Made by a program: the position numbers and the translations under genes | The notes under the pieces: model-generated | Seen by the model: the letters and a program-made list of their open reading frames with translations, nothing else | Told to the model about the DNA's origin: nothing | Database searches by the model: none | Part shown: positions 15,158 through 23,565 of the stretch, piece after piece | Layout of the letters: each line of letters begins with the position of its first letter | Position numbering within the stretch: position 1 is the first letter of the stretch | From: Acidobacteriota bacterium | Lineage (GTDB): Bacteria > Acidobacteriota > Thermoanaerobaculia > Gp7-AA8 | Length of the DNA stretch: 33,294 bases | Assembly (NCBI GenBank): GCA_019247495.1 | Contig: JAFAOU010000163.1 | Location: 1 to 33,294 of the forward strand | Direction of reading: 5' to 3'

Positions 15158-15924
15158 CAGAAGATCAAATGGTTTCCCACTACTACCGTGACGGCGATGC
15201 GCCGTTCGCGCCGGAACATCTCGCTGCCTGCGACGAATGCCGCGCGCAGTTCGAGACGCTGCGCAGCGTCCTCAAACTCGTCGATCAGCTTCCGATTCCG
15301 GAGCGCGGCGACGCGTACGGCGACGAAGTGTGGACGCGCCTGCGCTGGAAGCTCGGCAGCAATCGCCGGCGCTCCGTCTACGGCTGGATGTCCATCGCCG
15401 CGGCACTCGTCGTCGCATTCATCGGCGGCATCTTCTGGCACGCGCGGACGCAGCAGGCTGCGACGCCGCAAACGATCGTCGCGCAGAAGACGCCCGCTCC
15501 TGCCGCGCAGCCCGCGGCAATCGCAGCCGCATCCAAAGACCGTTTACTTCTCGTCGTCGTCAGCGATCACCTCGACAGCTCCGAACGGATGCTGCTCGAG
15601 ATCTCGAACGCCGACGCGAAGCATCCGCTCGACGTCGCGTCGGAAAGCAAGCGCGCCGGAGAGCTGGTCGCATCGAATCGCATCTACCGGCAAACGGCCA
15701 CGCGGAGGGGCGAGACGCGTATCGCTTCGCTGCTGTCGGACCTGGAGCCGGTTCTCGTCGAGCTGTCGCACGCAGGCTCGACTCTCTCGCCTGACGAAGT
15801 CGCCGCACTGCAGAAGCGGATCGATTCGAAAGGTCTTCTCTTCAAGGTGCGCGTAGTCAGCGCACAAGTGGGCGGCCACGAAGCCCCCGCCACAGTCCCG
15901 CAGAAAGGAATGGACTCACTATGA
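15145..15924 (+). CDS. Zinc-finger transmembrane anti-sigma factor (module 1)
   Basis: Encodes 259 aa. The N-terminal zinc-binding anti-sigma domain has H25-x3-C29-x2-C32 (EHLAACDECR). A linker leads to one membrane helix at about 81-99 (WMSIAAALVVAFIGGIFW), and the rest is an extracytoplasmic domain starting with an Ala/Pro/Gln-rich stretch. The known family scheme is cytoplasmic binding of the cognate ECF sigma, released by proteolysis or redox change on an envelope signal. Gene order and overlap with the preceding sigma gene support that pairing. The stop overlaps the start of the next gene (ATGA at 15921). Confidence 0.92.
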   Translation: MQHLTEDQMVSHYYRDGDAPFAPEHLAACDECRAQFETLRSVLKLVDQLPIPERGDAYGDEVWTRLRWKLGSNRRRSVYGWMSIAAALVVAFIGGIFWHARTQQAATPQTIVAQKTPAPAAQPAAIAAASKDRLLLVVVSDHLDSSERMLLEISNADAKHPLDVASESKRAGELVASNRIYRQTATRRGETRIASLLSDLEPVLVELSHAGSTLSPDEVAALQKRIDSKGLLFKVRVVSAQVGGHEAPATVPQKGMDSL

Positions 15925-17213
15925 AAACGAAATTGATCTACACACTCGCCGCCGCGCTGGTCGCGCTGGCGCCGGCCGTTCGCGCAAACTGGAATCTGTC
16001 ATCCGACAGTCGCTCCGTCGCCATCGCTGTCTCGGAAGACGATGACGAACGCGAAAAGGATCGCAAAGAGCGCGACAAGGAACGCGCCCAGGCCAAAACG
16101 GAGATGGAGGAAGACCTCTACGACTCCGGCACCGACGCGCTCGACGATCACGACTGGCGCCGCGCCGCGGCATCCTTCCGCAAAGTCGCCGACATGCAGA
16201 TGCAGCACGCTGACGCTGCGCTCTACTGGCTCGCGTATTCGCAGGGAAAAATGGGTGCGCGTTCCGAGGCGTTGTCGACGCTGCTGCAACTGCAGAAGTC
16301 GTATCCGAAGTCGAAGTGGATCGAAGACGGCAAGACGCTCGAAGTCGAAATCCGCCAGTCCGCCGGCCAGCAGATCGAGCCGGAGCACGTCGGCGATGAA
16401 GACGTGAAGCTGATGGCCATCAACGGCCTGATGAACAGCGATCCGGAGCGCGCCATCCCCATCCTCGAAGGCATCCTGAACGGCCGCCAGCCCGTCAAGC
16501 TGAAGGAGCGCGCGCTGTTCGTTCTCAGCCAGTCCGGTTCGCAGCGCGCTTTCGACATCGTCGTAAAAACGGCGAAGTCCGGCCCTCCCGATCTTCGCGA
16601 GCGTGCCGTCCGCACCCTCGGCATCCTCGGCGGCGAACGCAGCCGCGCCGTGCTGACCGACATCTACAACGCCACTGCCGACGTCGATGTGAAGAAGTCG
16701 GTGCTGAAGTCGTACATGATCGCCGGCGATCGCACACGCCTCCTCGCGCTCGCGAAAGGTGAGACGAATTCCGAGTTGCGCCAGGATGCCGTGATGCAAC
16801 TCGGCGTGATCGGCGCGCGCAACGAGCTGACGGAGTTGTACGGCAGCGAGCCATCCATCGAAGTGCGCAAGAAGATCCTGCAGGCGATGTTCATCGGCGG
16901 CAATTCGGAGAAGCTGGCCGAGATCGCGCGCAACGAGAAGGTGCTCGAACTCAAGGTCACCGCCATCCGCAACCTCGGTCTCTTAGGCGGCGGCCGTTCG
17001 GGCGCGCTCCTCCTGTCGCTCTACAACGAAGACGCACGTCCCGAGGTGCGCAAAGGCGTGATCGACGCGCTCTTCATCCAGGGCAACGCAAAGACGCTGG
17101 TCAGCCTCGCGCGGGCCGAAAAGGATCCGCAGATGAAGCGCCGCATCGTGGAGAAGCTTTCCGTGATGGGATCGAAAGACGCGACCGACTACCTGATGGA
17201 GTTTTTGAAGTAG
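15921..17213 (+). CDS. Exported TPR-like plus HEAT-repeat protein (module 1 effector)
   Basis: Encodes 430 aa. Signal peptide MKTKLIYTLAAALVALAPAVRA. A highly charged coil (about 38-66, DDDEREKDRKERDKERAQAK) is followed by a helical-hairpin region (about 67-130, DWRRAAASFRKVADMQ; DAALYWLAYSQGKMG; LLQLQKSYPKSKW) like the TPR region of YbgF-type proteins. From about 150 to the end there are roughly eight HEAT-like units of 30-35 residues (ELRQDAVMQLGVIG; EVRKKILQAMFIGG; ELKVTAIRNLGLLGG; EVRKGVIDALFIQG). It is predicted to be a periplasmic scaffold for protein interactions. ATGA overlap with the anti-sigma gene ties it to the same operon. HEAT repeats also occur on the anti-sigma factor of module 2. 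Confidence 0.85.
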   Translation: MKTKLIYTLAAALVALAPAVRANWNLSSDSRSVAIAVSEDDDEREKDRKERDKERAQAKTEMEEDLYDSGTDALDDHDWRRAAASFRKVADMQMQHADAALYWLAYSQGKMGARSEALSTLLQLQKSYPKSKWIEDGKTLEVEIRQSAGQQIEPEHVGDEDVKLMAINGLMNSDPERAIPILEGILNGRQPVKLKERALFVLSQSGSQRAFDIVVKTAKSGPPDLRERAVRTLGILGGERSRAVLTDIYNATADVDVKKSVLKSYMIAGDRTRLLALAKGETNSELRQDAVMQLGVIGARNELTELYGSEPSIEVRKKILQAMFIGGNSEKLAEIARNEKVLELKVTAIRNLGLLGGGRSGALLLSLYNEDARPEVRKGVIDALFIQGNAKTLVSLARAEKDPQMKRRIVEKLSVMGSKDATDYLMEFLK

Positions 17214-17270
17214 GTGTCAGGAACCTAGCCGTGACGTTTCGGAAGCGTGGTCTTACGACTCGTTTTTCGA

Positions 17271-17500
17271 CGCCGGATGGCGTCTCGTACGGTAGCCGGT
17301 GGTCGCGTGCGAAGCGCGAGACCACCGGAACCAGAACGCGCCCGATTTTCCGACCGCGGCAGCGGTCGCGGAGGGAATTCACGGCGCTTGGTATTTGATC
17401 CGCGACGCCCTCCGGGGTCGGTTCCTCTACCGCGCACGTTGACCGGTGGTCTCCCGCTTCGCGCGCGACCACCGGCTACCCTCCGTGTCGCCATCCGGCG
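17271..17500. repeat. Long inverted repeat with 58-base arms between convergent genes
   Basis: The 411-bp gap 17214-17624 has no supported gene. Its main content is this inverted repeat: arms 17271-17328 and 17443-17500 match with about ten mismatches, most of them in one eight-base patch. Each arm begins CGCCGGATGGCG and contains its own inner palindrome (GGTGGTCGCG ... GAGACCACC), so each arm can also fold alone. The 114-base centre has a further small hairpin (CGACCGC/GCGGTCG near 17355-17369). It may be a REP/BIME-like or non-autonomous mobile element. Confidence 0.85.
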
Positions 17501-17555
17501 ACGGTACCGCGGCACGTCAACCTCTCGCGCCAGAACTTCGTTTTTGCCCGCAGCC

Positions 17556-17581
17556 GGAGCCGCGTAACACCACGCGGCTCC
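17556..17581. repeat. Perfect 10-bp-stem hairpin downstream of atoE-like gene
   Basis: GGAGCCGCGT (17556-17565) and ACGCGGCTCC (17572-17581) pair perfectly around the loop AACACC. It lies 44 bases past the stop of the minus-strand transporter gene and 342 bases past the plus-strand HEAT gene. On the minus strand it is followed by GGCTGCGGGC then five As, not a U-run, so an intrinsic terminator is possible only in a loose sense. Confidence 0.6.
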
Positions 17582-17624
17582 AGCCGAATCTTGCGGCTTG
17601 AGATTCTTCACGTCCTTCACCGGC

Positions 17625-18980
17625 TCAGAATGACATCGCGAACAACCAGCACAGCAGCAGCACGATCGGCGCGTGAAAGAGCAGTTGCAGGATCGAGTAG
17701 CCGGCCAGGTCGCGCGCGCGGACTCCGAGGATGCCCATCAGTGGCAGCATCCAGAAGGGGTTGATCAGGTTTGGGAGTGCCTCGGCGGCGTTGTAGATCT
17801 GCACCGTCCAGCCGAGGTGCTCGCCCCACTGGCGCGCGGCGGTCATCACGTATGGCGCTTCCACGATCCACTTGCCGCCGCCGGATGGAACGAACATGCC
17901 GAGGATGGCGGAGTAGAGCGCGACGACGATCGGGAAGGTCGTCTTCGTCGTGACGCTGACGAAAGCGTGTGCGAGTTGGGCGGCGATCGGCGTCTTCGAG
18001 ATCATCCCGAAGATGCCGCCGTAAAACGGGAACTGGATCAGGACGCCTGCGGTCGCAGGAACTGACTTCGTCACCGCGCGCAGAAACGAGCGTGGCGTCC
18101 AATGCATCAGCAGCCCCGCGGCGATGAAGAAGAAGTTGAAGTTGTTGAGGTCGAGCGCCGCGATGCCGCCCTTGTCGCGGAACTGCGTGATGAGGAACCA
18201 GAACATCAGCAGCGCGATGACGATGTTGAGGATCGGACTGTTTTCGAATCGTTCGGCGGGTGTCGTCGTGGCTTTCGCAGCCACATCATCGTCGCGAAAC
18301 TCGATGCCCATCATCTTCGCCGTCCGCGCTTCCCCTTCGCGCGGCGCGGAAACGTAGGCGACGATCACAGACACGATCACGAGCACTGCCGCCATCGCCA
18401 TGCTCTGTGGCAGAAAGATCGTCTGCGTCAGCGGGATCACGCCGGTGACCGGCAGCAGCGACGCTGGGATCGACGACTTGGTGGCCTGAAGCAGCGCCGC
18501 AGATGACGACAGCCCGAGCGCCCAGACGCTGCCGAGCCCGAGGTACGCGGCGGCGCCGATGGCGCGGTAGTCGACGTCGATGCGCTTGACGATCTCGCGC
18601 ACGAGCAGGCCGGTGAAGACGAGCGACAGTCCCCACGAAATCAGCGACGAGAGCATTGCGAACGCCGCCACGAACGCCACCGCGCCGCGCGCCGTCTTCG
18701 GAATCGACGCCAGCCATCGTGTCAGCCGCGCAATCGGCGGCGACGATGCGACCACGAATCCGCCGACGATCACCATCGCCATCTGCATAGTGAAGTTCAC
18801 GAGCGACCAGAAGCCGTTGCCGAACTCCGTCGCCAGCGTGACCGGCTTCACGCCCGCGAACATCCCGCCGATGAAGACGAGCACGATCGCCGCGAGCGCG
18901 AAGACGAAGGCGTCGGGAAACCAGCGCTCGCAGATGTCCGCGATGCGCGATCCGAGGCGGGCCAGGAGCGGCGGACGCAT
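17625..18980 (-). CDS. atoE: Short-chain fatty acid transporter, AtoE family
   Basis: Encodes 451 aa, about the usual size of AtoE. Polytopic inner-membrane carrier predicted to move short-chain fatty acids such as acetoacetate or butyrate. Family features: N-terminal ERWFPDAFVFALAAIVLVF, the GFWSLVNFTMQMAMVIVGG segment, SLISWGLSLVFTGLLVREI, AAYLGLGSVWALGLSSSAALL, and near the C-terminus VPSGGGKWIVEAPYV with the NLINPFWMLPLMGI helix. About ten to twelve hydrophobic segments. Its ATG is two bases after the stop of the amidohydrolase, so the two are almost certainly cotranscribed. The symbol is by family resemblance; substrate is not shown. Confidence 0.9.
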   Translation of the reverse strand: MRPPLLARLGSRIADICERWFPDAFVFALAAIVLVFIGGMFAGVKPVTLATEFGNGFWSLVNFTMQMAMVIVGGFVVASSPPIARLTRWLASIPKTARGAVAFVAAFAMLSSLISWGLSLVFTGLLVREIVKRIDVDYRAIGAAAYLGLGSVWALGLSSSAALLQATKSSIPASLLPVTGVIPLTQTIFLPQSMAMAAVLVIVSVIVAYVSAPREGEARTAKMMGIEFRDDDVAAKATTTPAERFENSPILNIVIALLMFWFLITQFRDKGGIAALDLNNFNFFFIAAGLLMHWTPRSFLRAVTKSVPATAGVLIQFPFYGGIFGMISKTPIAAQLAHAFVSVTTKTTFPIVVALYSAILGMFVPSGGGKWIVEAPYVMTAARQWGEHLGWTVQIYNAAEALPNLINPFWMLPLMGILGVRARDLAGYSILQLLFHAPIVLLLCWLFAMSF

Positions 18981-18982
18981 CT

Positions 18983-20761
18983 CTACTTCTGCGCCAGGGC
19001 GTGCAGGTCGTCGATCGTGCGCATCACGCCACCGCGAACGACGTAACGGATCTTGCGAATGTTCGCGACGTCGGCGGATGGATCGGCGCTGACGATGACC
19101 AGATCGGCGTCTTTCCCCTTCTCGACGGTGCCGAACTCCGTCTCGCGGCGCATGGCGCGCGCGGCGACGGCGGTCGACGAAACCAGCACCTGCATCGGCG
19201 TCATGCCCGCCTTCTGCATCGACTCCATCTCCGCGTAAATCGCAGGACCGTGCAACGTGAGCGGATTGCCGGCGTCGGTGCCGGTGGCGATCGGGATTCC
19301 GGCGGCGACGAGGGCTTTCAGATTCTGCGCGGCGATCTCCTCCCCCTGCGAGGTTCGCTGATCGCGGCGCGCCAACTGTTCGGCGGTCAGCGTCGTCGGC
19401 GCAGAAGTCGTTTCGGCGATTCGCGCGAGGGTCGATTTGTCGACGCAGCCGTTCGGATCATCGATCGCCACCGGCGTGTGCTCGACGGCGGAACGGAACA
19501 TCCGCACGTAGCCGCGCGACACGATCAGCGTCGGGATGAGGATCGTGCCATTGCGTTTGGCGAGATCGAGAAACTCCTGATCGACAGGCTTATCGGAGAC
19601 GCTGTGTACGAGCAGCGTCGCCCCGGCTCGAAGCGCGGCCTTGGCCTCGGCCAATCCCGTCGCGTGAACGATGAGCGGGATGTTGTGTTTGCGTGCCTCG
19701 TCGCCGGCTGCGGCAACCGCGGCGGCGGACGCTTCGACGGTGAGATCGGGCGGACGGACGATGTACCAGACCTTCACCGCATGCGCGCCCTGCGACGCCA
19801 GATAGCGGACGCCGTCGCGCGCCGAGGCATCGTTGAGAACGATGAACTGCCGCTCGGCTGGGAGGTTCAGCCAGTGATCGAGCGTGGAGAGCAGCGGGCC
19901 GGCTGCATCGACGTGCGGCGCCAGCGTGTTCGGCTCGAAGCGATCGTGCAGCCGCAGCGTCCACGCGTAACCGCCTACGTCGTAGACCGCGGTGACGCCG
20001 GAGCAAACGTACGAACGCCCATACCGTTCCGGATCGGCCTTCAACGCGGCCTCGGTCTGGTCATACGGATGCGTAGCGCGCATATCGAGCGAATCGGGAC
20101 GGCCATCCGCCCAACCGGTCTGCGAGAAATGGACATGCGCATCGATCAGCCCCGGCATGATCCACAGCCCGCGCACATCCGTCACATCAACTCCCTCGGG
20201 GACGGGACACTGCGCCGCGGTTCCCGCGCAATCGATCTTGCCGTCGCGGAGGATCACGTTCGTGTTCGCAATCGGAGCACCGCCGCGGCCGTCGATCAGC
20301 GTCGCGCCGGTTAGCGCGCGCGGCGGAGCGGGCGTGCCGGCCGGCGAATCAATCGCGCCGGTAACCGCGATCTTCCATCCGTCGGGAGTGCTGACGAAAA
20401 GGCGTTCGGAGATGCCGGAATGCTCGTCGCTGCCGTAGCGGACACGGTAGCGATACGTGCCATAGACGATTCCAGGCTGCAGCGGCGTGAGATGAATGTC
20501 GTTCGCCTCGATCAGATCAGGCCACTGCGCGCCGGCGCCTTTCGCGAAGGATTCGAAACCGGTGTCGAAACCGTCCGGACCGCCGCGCACGAGCGACGGC
20601 GAGTGCAGGTAGTACGAAAGGTACGCGTCGCGATTGCGCTGGCGAATGGCGTTGATGTTCGCCTCGAAGACGGCGCGTGCCGCGGCGATGTCGTCGGCCG
20701 GTGCGGCAATCAACGGTGCAGCAATCAACAGGAAAAGCAGTGTCGCCAACGTTTTACGCAT
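18983..20761 (-). CDS. Exported amidohydrolase with N-terminal NTF2-like domain
   Basis: Encodes 592 aa. Signal peptide MRKTLATLLFLLIAAPLIAA. Residues about 22-138 look like a SnoaL/DUF4440 NTF2-like domain (AAARAVFEANINAIRQRNRD; then ISERLFVSTPDGWKIAVTG). From about 150 on it is an imidazolonepropionase/prolidase-type amidohydrolase: ALTGATLIDGRG, metal ligands H209-V-H211 in PGLIDAHVH, the lysine in HAVKVWY that can be carboxylated, histidines in IVHAT and LVHSVSD, and Asp in ATGTDAG. All metal-site residues are present, so it should be an active periplasmic metal-dependent hydrolase of amide or ester bonds. It abuts the fatty-acid transporter, so its product may be the transporter's substrate. 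The NTF2-amidohydrolase join is unusual. Confidence 0.9.
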   Translation of the reverse strand: MRKTLATLLFLLIAAPLIAAPADDIAAARAVFEANINAIRQRNRDAYLSYYLHSPSLVRGGPDGFDTGFESFAKGAGAQWPDLIEANDIHLTPLQPGIVYGTYRYRVRYGSDEHSGISERLFVSTPDGWKIAVTGAIDSPAGTPAPPRALTGATLIDGRGGAPIANTNVILRDGKIDCAGTAAQCPVPEGVDVTDVRGLWIMPGLIDAHVHFSQTGWADGRPDSLDMRATHPYDQTEAALKADPERYGRSYVCSGVTAVYDVGGYAWTLRLHDRFEPNTLAPHVDAAGPLLSTLDHWLNLPAERQFIVLNDASARDGVRYLASQGAHAVKVWYIVRPPDLTVEASAAAVAAAGDEARKHNIPLIVHATGLAEAKAALRAGATLLVHSVSDKPVDQEFLDLAKRNGTILIPTLIVSRGYVRMFRSAVEHTPVAIDDPNGCVDKSTLARIAETTSAPTTLTAEQLARRDQRTSQGEEIAAQNLKALVAAGIPIATGTDAGNPLTLHGPAIYAEMESMQKAGMTPMQVLVSSTAVAARAMRRETEFGTVEKGKDADLVIVSADPSADVANIRKIRYVVRGGVMRTIDDLHALAQK

Positions 20762-20807
20762 GGCGCCATTGTAGAGTCGGCCGCGCTACGTCGCGTTCAC
20801 TGGTGGA

Positions 20808-20956
20808 GCGTAGTGCGGGCGTCCTCGCCTGCATCCGGCGTGGCGTCTCGCCCGACGGTGGTGTCCGCGATCAGATTCCGATCCTGCAATTGAATCCCAG
20901 AAACCCCCGCCGGGCGAGGACGCCCGCCGGTTGCAGGCGAGACGCCTACACTACGC
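20808..20956. repeat. Inverted repeat with 46-47-base arms upstream of the amidohydrolase
   Basis: Left arm 20808-20854 and right arm 20911-20956 both read GCGTAGTG, GGCGTC, TCGCCTGCA, CCGGCG and CGCCCG in order when the right arm is reverse-complemented, with a few substitutions and single-base gaps. The 56-base centre shows no gene. It fills the 225-bp gap between the amidohydrolase start and the end of the DUF4097-type gene (both minus), so it may end the upstream sigma operon transcript. Confidence 0.8.
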
Positions 20957-20986
20957 CCGAGGTTGCCGGCAAAGCCCCGAGGTGAA

Positions 20987-22561
20987 CTACTTCGGATTCG
21001 CGAGCCGGATCGGCGTGAGCGTTTGCGCGGAGATGTAGATGTCGCCTTCCTCGGCGTACAGCTCGACGCGCTCGCCGCCGCCGTTGATCTTGCCGGTTGC
21101 GCGGATGCGGGTCTTGTTGCCGACCTGCTCGCGGCGGATGGTGATGCCGTTGAAGTCGAGGTGCATCTCGTTCACTTCGGGATCCGAGGTGAGGATCGTG
21201 GCGTCGATGTCGGCGGCGAAGCGCGGGCTCACGTTCAGGACGATGTTGCCCTGCAGCGTGCGTGCAGTCACCTTGATGCTCTTCTGCGCGGGATCGCCGG
21301 TCAGCGTCACATCGCCGGATGCTGTTTCCGCGTCCATGAATGCCGAGAACTGGCGGACGATGATGTCGCCGCCGCCGGAGCGTAGCGTCATCGGACCGCC
21401 GGCGTAGATCACGCGCACGAGACCGCCGTCGGTCGTCACCTGGCCGCCCATGCGTGAGGCGCGGACGATGATGTCGCCGGCACCGGTGTGAGCGAAGAGC
21501 GAGCCCATGATGTCGCCGAGGTTGAGCGGACCGCCGAGGGAGGTGACGTTGCACTGGCCGAAGACCGCGCCAAGCTCCACCTCGCCGGCGCCGGTTTCGA
21601 CGCGGGCGTTGCCGCGCACTTCGCCAACGACGACATCGGCCACCGAGGCGGCGAAGACGAAGTCACCATTGACGAACGGCATCTGGATCTTCTTCGCGGG
21701 CTGCCGGAGCACATCGTTCGGAGCGGCCTGATGTCCCGGTTCGTTCATCCGGATCGACTGCGCATCGGCGATGTTCGAGCCTTTCATCAAAACCGCGACG
21801 TGGCCCATCATCGACTCGGTATTGATGGTCGTGCCACCAGAGCCGACGATGCCGTGAAAAACGGAGCCGTTGAATCGTCCGGCCTTGACGTTGAACGTCG
21901 AGAGCATGTCGCCGTTGATCGTGTTCGCCACCCACTCGAAATTCGAATTCGCGGGGAACCACATGTCGATGTCGGCGTTGACGGCCTGCACCTGCGCGCG
22001 CGCCACCGGCTTCTGCGTGTAGTCGTAGATGATCCGGCCGTTGACCATGTTCACGACGGACGCGCCGACGACCCCTTCCATCATCACGACGCCGCTGAAT
22101 CCGTTGATGGTGACGCTCCCATTCACGTTCGCGACGCGAATGTGCTCGGCCGATTTCGAACCGCCGATCTTCACGTTCACGCCCCGAGGAACGTGGATGA
22201 CGTAGTTCACCATGACGGTCCAGCGCGCGTTGCGCATCGGCGGCAGGAGCGTCCGGATCAGGCGCACTTTCGTGTCGCCCTCAAAGCTCAACGCCACATT
22301 GTCGGATGCGTCCTTCAGCGACATCTGATCGGGCGCGGTGAGTGTCCGCTCCGCGGTGACGGTGACGACGTTGCCTTCGCCACCCACGACGTCGATGCTG
22401 CCGAACTGGTTGTCAATCCACACCGAGCCTGCCGGATCGATCTGGAACTCGCGCGTGACGCGGCTGCTCGTCGCGAAGCTCGCGCCGAAAAGCTGCGTCG
22501 CGGACAGCACCGTCGCGACTGCGATGAATGTTTGGACCGTTCTTCTCACCGTTACTCTCAT
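20987..22561 (-). CDS. Exported DUF4097-type beta-sheet protein (module 2 effector)
   Basis: Encodes 524 aa. Signal-like N-terminus (residues about 8-27, VQTFIAVATVLSATQLFGAS). The rest is repeated short strands of the DUF4097/'putative adhesin' kind: VWIDNQFGSIDVVGGEGN, GVNVKIGGSKSAEHIRVANVNGSVTINGFSG, ARVETGAGEVELG, GDIIVRASRMGGQV, TASGDVTLTG, EEGDIYISAQ. Such proteins are predicted right-handed beta-solenoid-like envelope proteins without known catalysis. They are often encoded beside ECF sigma or PspC-type stress genes. It is about twice the length of a simple DUF4097 protein. Its start overlaps the anti-sigma stop (ATGA at 22558-22561), so it belongs to the module. Confidence 0.85.
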   Translation of the reverse strand: MRVTVRRTVQTFIAVATVLSATQLFGASFATSSRVTREFQIDPAGSVWIDNQFGSIDVVGGEGNVVTVTAERTLTAPDQMSLKDASDNVALSFEGDTKVRLIRTLLPPMRNARWTVMVNYVIHVPRGVNVKIGGSKSAEHIRVANVNGSVTINGFSGVVMMEGVVGASVVNMVNGRIIYDYTQKPVARAQVQAVNADIDMWFPANSNFEWVANTINGDMLSTFNVKAGRFNGSVFHGIVGSGGTTINTESMMGHVAVLMKGSNIADAQSIRMNEPGHQAAPNDVLRQPAKKIQMPFVNGDFVFAASVADVVVGEVRGNARVETGAGEVELGAVFGQCNVTSLGGPLNLGDIMGSLFAHTGAGDIIVRASRMGGQVTTDGGLVRVIYAGGPMTLRSGGGDIIVRQFSAFMDAETASGDVTLTGDPAQKSIKVTARTLQGNIVLNVSPRFAADIDATILTSDPEVNEMHLDFNGITIRREQVGNKTRIRATGKINGGGERVELYAEEGDIYISAQTLTPIRLANPK

Positions 22562-23565
22562 TTAGGTTGAATACTGCTCAGAGCCTCCGCCGCTTTGACG
22601 CGGACGTAAACGTTTTCGTCTCCCTGCGACGCCTTCTTGCGAAGGGTGTCGACCATGTCGGGATCCATGTTGCCGCCGCTGCGCGCCAGCTTCGCCAGCG
22701 CCTCGACGGCCTTGAGGCGAACGGCCGGATTCGGATCGTTCTTCAGCGCTTCCACGAGCGCGTCGCGCGTGCCGTCGGTCATCGTCGATTGCAGCGACCG
22801 CAGCGTATCGGCGGCTTTGATGCGTACGCCCTGGTTGTCGTCGTTGCGCAGCACATTCGCCAGCGCCTCGGTGATCTCGGGATCGGGATTGCCGACATGT
22901 GCGTAGGTCGATCGAACCCAGTCGATCGCGCGCGAGCGCGACGGCGACTGCTTGTCTTCGTTCTCGAGGACATAGCGCAGCAGACGGACCATGCTCTTGT
23001 CCGTCGGCCGCCCGGTGACGGTGACGTGCGAGGTGATGTCGAAGGACACGCCGATCTGATCGTTCGACGGCGAAGCATCCGTGAACTGCACGTTCTGGAT
23101 GTCGGGACGTCCTTCGATCTGCGGACTGATCGACGCCGCCGGAAGGACGCGCGACTCGGCGATCGAGTAGAAGGGCGCCGGCTGGACGTTTACGAGAGTC
23201 GCTGGTGTCGGCGTCAGCTCGACGCGCGGCGTCATGCGATGTCCGCCGTAGAACGCGCCGCCTGCGATGATCACTGCTGCCGCTGCCTGCGCGAGCCAGC
23301 GTGGCGCGCTACGGCGGCGGAAGGGGACGACGTTCGGAGTCACTGCCGGCGACACTTCCGCAAGGAAGCGCTGCTTCACGCGCGCCGGGACGTCAAGCTC
23401 GGGCAGCGTGTCGAGAATCGACCACGTCTCCTTGTAGGCTGACCATTCCGCGACACACATCGGGCACGTCTCGATGTGCTGATGCGTCAGCTCGCGCCGA
23501 GCCGGGTCGAGCGACTCGGTCAGCAGCAGCGGCATGTTCTCTCTCATGGAATCGCAGTCAGGCAT
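22558..23565 (-). CDS. Zinc-finger anti-sigma factor with C-terminal HEAT repeats (module 2)
   Basis: Encodes 335 aa. The zinc-binding motif H30-x3-C34-x2-C37 (HIETCPMC) marks the cytoplasmic anti-sigma domain. A membrane helix lies at about 90-108 (WLAQAAAAVIIAGGAFYGG). Outside the membrane, a linker domain (about 110-220) is followed by three HEAT-like repeats of roughly 33 residues (GVRIKAADTLRSLQ; AVRLKAVEALAKLA; YVRVKAAEALSSIQ). The HEAT part would lie in the periplasm and could sense a protein partner. The gene overlaps the sigma gene by 22 bases and the effector by 4. A HEAT domain fused to an anti-sigma factor is the counterpart of the separate HEAT protein in module 1. Confidence 0.92.
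   Translation of the reverse strand: MPDCDSMRENMPLLLTESLDPARRELTHQHIETCPMCVAEWSAYKETWSILDTLPELDVPARVKQRFLAEVSPAVTPNVVPFRRRSAPRWLAQAAAAVIIAGGAFYGGHRMTPRVELTPTPATLVNVQPAPFYSIAESRVLPAASISPQIEGRPDIQNVQFTDASPSNDQIGVSFDITSHVTVTGRPTDKSMVRLLRYVLENEDKQSPSRSRAIDWVRSTYAHVGNPDPEITEALANVLRNDDNQGVRIKAADTLRSLQSTMTDGTRDALVEALKNDPNPAVRLKAVEALAKLARSGGNMDPDMVDTLRKKASQGDENVYVRVKAAEALSSIQPK

Noticed and set aside
17556..17581. Intrinsic terminator of the fatty-acid transporter gene
   Set aside because: The stem is perfect, but on the transcript it is not followed by a U-run; recorded only as a hairpin.
17225..17620. 131-codon minus-strand frame in the gap after the fatty-acid transporter
   Set aside because: It runs through the long inverted repeat, is Arg/Pro-rich without strands or motifs, and its frame is explained by the palindromes.
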